A stretch of 7,365 nt of DNA from Bryobacteraceae bacterium (GTDB lineage Bacteria; Acidobacteriota; Terriglobia; Bryobacterales; Bryobacteraceae), in the NCBI GenBank assembly GCA_030036985.1, contig JASHSD010000337.1:1-7365 (forward strand). The letters run 5' to 3'. Below are positions 7,000-7,365 of this stretch, in pieces (position 1 is the stretch's first letter; every line of letters begins with the position of its first letter). The position numbers and the translations under genes were made by a program. The notes under the pieces are model-generated. The model saw only the letters and a program-made list of their open reading frames with translations, had not been told where the DNA came from and did no database searches.

Positions 7000-7029
7000 A
7001 TTGTAATCAAGGCTGTAAAACAACAAAAA
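7000..7029 (-). promoter_or_regulatory. Candidate promoter of the second transposase
   Basis: On the minus strand TACAAT (plus 7000-7005) is a good -10 hexamer. TTGTTG (7021-7026, spacer 15) or TTTTTG (7024-7029, spacer 18) can serve as the -35. The -10 lies only 11 bp before the ATG at 6986-6988, and no Shine-Dalgarno sequence is present, so the transcript would be almost leaderless. The stretch is distinctly AT-rich against its GC-rich surroundings. Confidence 0.4.
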
Positions 7030-7054
7030 TTTATGCATTTTACATGACTACATT

Positions 7055-7071
7055 ACTGCGATAAAATCTGC
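7055..7071. repeat. Candidate right terminal repeat, IS copy 2
   Basis: ACTGCGATAAAATCTGC is the inverted partner of 5618-5634. It lies 66 bp upstream of the transposase ATG, leaving room for a promoter. An AT-rich stretch (7008-7050) separates it from the gene. Confidence 0.4.
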
Positions 7072-7228
7072 GCAACCCATTATCGACAAAGGATGTTATA
7101 TGGGATCAGGCGTGGAACTTGGGGCTAAGCATTGATCATCTATTCACTGGCATTTCGTGGGTCTTTGAATCGAGTAGCCAGCAGCTTACTCGCTGTTCGT
7201 TCAGACGGAGAAGGTAGGCTCATTTATC
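7072..7228. other. Unassigned stretch between two IS elements
   Basis: These 157 bp lie between the second IS1634-type element and the IS66-type end. Frames on both strands are short and none has a recognisable motif. A plus frame from about 7131 running through SLLAVRSDGEG enters the IS66 end and has no start, so I do not call it. The stretch is probably remnant target DNA. Confidence 0.35.
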
Positions 7229-7365
7229 GTAACAGTTCAGGTGGTTGATGCGGTTTTGAGCAGAGACGGGATTGGCAAGGCTTTGCGGTGTGACCGAATG
7301 GCGGTCACGAGATAACCCAGCGGAGCCCGATCCTGCATTCTGCAGGTCCGCGTCACGGTAAGAAG
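7229..7365 (-). mobile_element. IS66-type element, left end only (runs off window)
   Basis: The transposase C-terminus (7237-7365, minus) and the sequence GTAACAGTTCAGG starting at 7229 mark the end of an IS66-family element. Ends of this family typically begin with GTAA, and the transposase gene stops very close to the end, as here (8 bp). CATTTATC at 7221-7228 would be the 8-bp target repeat expected for the family. The other copy lies outside the window, so this cannot be tested here. Confidence 0.6.
7237..7365 (-). CDS. tnpC: IS66-family transposase, C-terminal part
   Basis: The last 42 codons of a minus-strand gene that begins outside the window. They read LLTVTRTCRMQDRAPLGYL, then VTAIRSHRKALPIPSLL, and end KTASTT and a TGA at 7237-7239. 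The pattern T(C/A)R-x-Q-x-R-x-x-x-x-YL, then a helix and a PxPSLL ending, is the typical C-terminus of IS66-family transposases (TnpC). The catalytic DDE residues lie upstream, outside the window, so activity cannot be judged. There is no frameshift in the visible part. Two hairpin-like sequences (7290-7308 and 7332-7346) fall inside these codons. Confidence 0.75.
   Translation of the reverse strand, partial: LLTVTRTCRMQDRAPLGYLVTAIRSHRKALPIPSLLKTASTT

Larger units (their letters stand above)
5618..7071 (-). mobile_element. Second IS1634-family element, internally deleted
   Basis: The element is defined by its transposase relic (5653-6988) and by weak candidate ends. GCAGGTTAAATCGAAAT at 5618-5634 and the reverse complement of 7055-7071 (GCAGATTTTATCGCAGT) agree at 12 of 17 positions. 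After a 3-base gap, AATGCAG/AATGTAG agree again. No target duplication is visible, so the boundaries may be off by some bases. The length is about 1.45 kb; restoring the missing codons would bring it to about 1.86 kb, a normal size. It differs clearly from the first element in protein sequence and end sequence, so the two are separate arrivals and not copies of each other. Confidence 0.6.

Noticed and set aside
6485..7006. 173-residue plus-strand frame rich in Gly, Glu and Asp
   Set aside because: It is the shadow of the second transposase and its composition is an artefact of complementary codons.
7290..7346. Two hairpins (GTGACCG/CGGTCAC and CCTGCA/TGCAGG) with a GTGTG upstream, resembling the 5' end of a group II intron or a structured RNA
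   Set aside because: The opposite strand reads cleanly as an IS66-type transposase C-terminus through both hairpins, which explains the sequence better.
1..7365. CRISPR array, defence system or toxin-antitoxin pair
   Set aside because: There are no regularly spaced repeats, no effector motifs and no small gene pairs; the small frames are shadows or relics.

Overview
The window looks like a piece of an acidobacterial chromosome, most likely of the Solibacter/Bryobacterales type. The main evidence is a secreted protein with the N-terminal strand pattern and VWA-like core of the 'VWFA-related Acidobacterial domain' family. The GC-rich codon use, a Solibacter-like RHS fragment and an abundance of IS1634-type transposases fit this. 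The assignment is inference, because no rRNA or other marker gene is present.

Layout: 1-82 holds no recognisable gene. A small conserved hypothetical gene (83-496, minus) and the VWFA-type gene (556-2091, plus) diverge from a 59-bp gap; these are the only two complete genes. From 2095 to the end the window is a graveyard of mobile DNA. Seven bases after the VWFA stop lies a 39-codon relic of an RHS-repeat core (2098-2214, minus). Next comes a tyrosine recombinase (integrase) pseudogene in many frames (about 2250-2685 and 4727-5387, plus), split by an IS1634-family element (2686-4726, transposase on minus). Removing the element and one copy of a 4-bp NTAG duplication rejoins the integrase frame exactly. 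A 69-codon start-less reading frame follows (5413-5622, minus). It stops at the edge of a second, different IS1634-family element (about 5618-7071, minus). That element has lost about 135 codons of its transposase, including the part expected to carry the catalytic Glu. After 157 bp of unassigned DNA, the left end and transposase C-terminus of an IS66-type element run off the window (7229-7365, minus).

Functional picture: the genes do not form a pathway. The VWFA-type protein is probably exported, and its neighbour is an uncharacterised small protein. Everything to the right records repeated insertion and decay at one site. Neither IS1634-family transposase is intact: one has a single frameshift inside a quasi-palindrome, the other a large internal deletion. 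I found no CRISPR array, tRNA, rRNA, toxin-antitoxin pair or defence system, and nothing that I can defend as a new biological system. The most informative signals are the reconstructable nested insertion, the frameshift in a quasi-palindrome, and the RHS scrap beside the VWFA gene.
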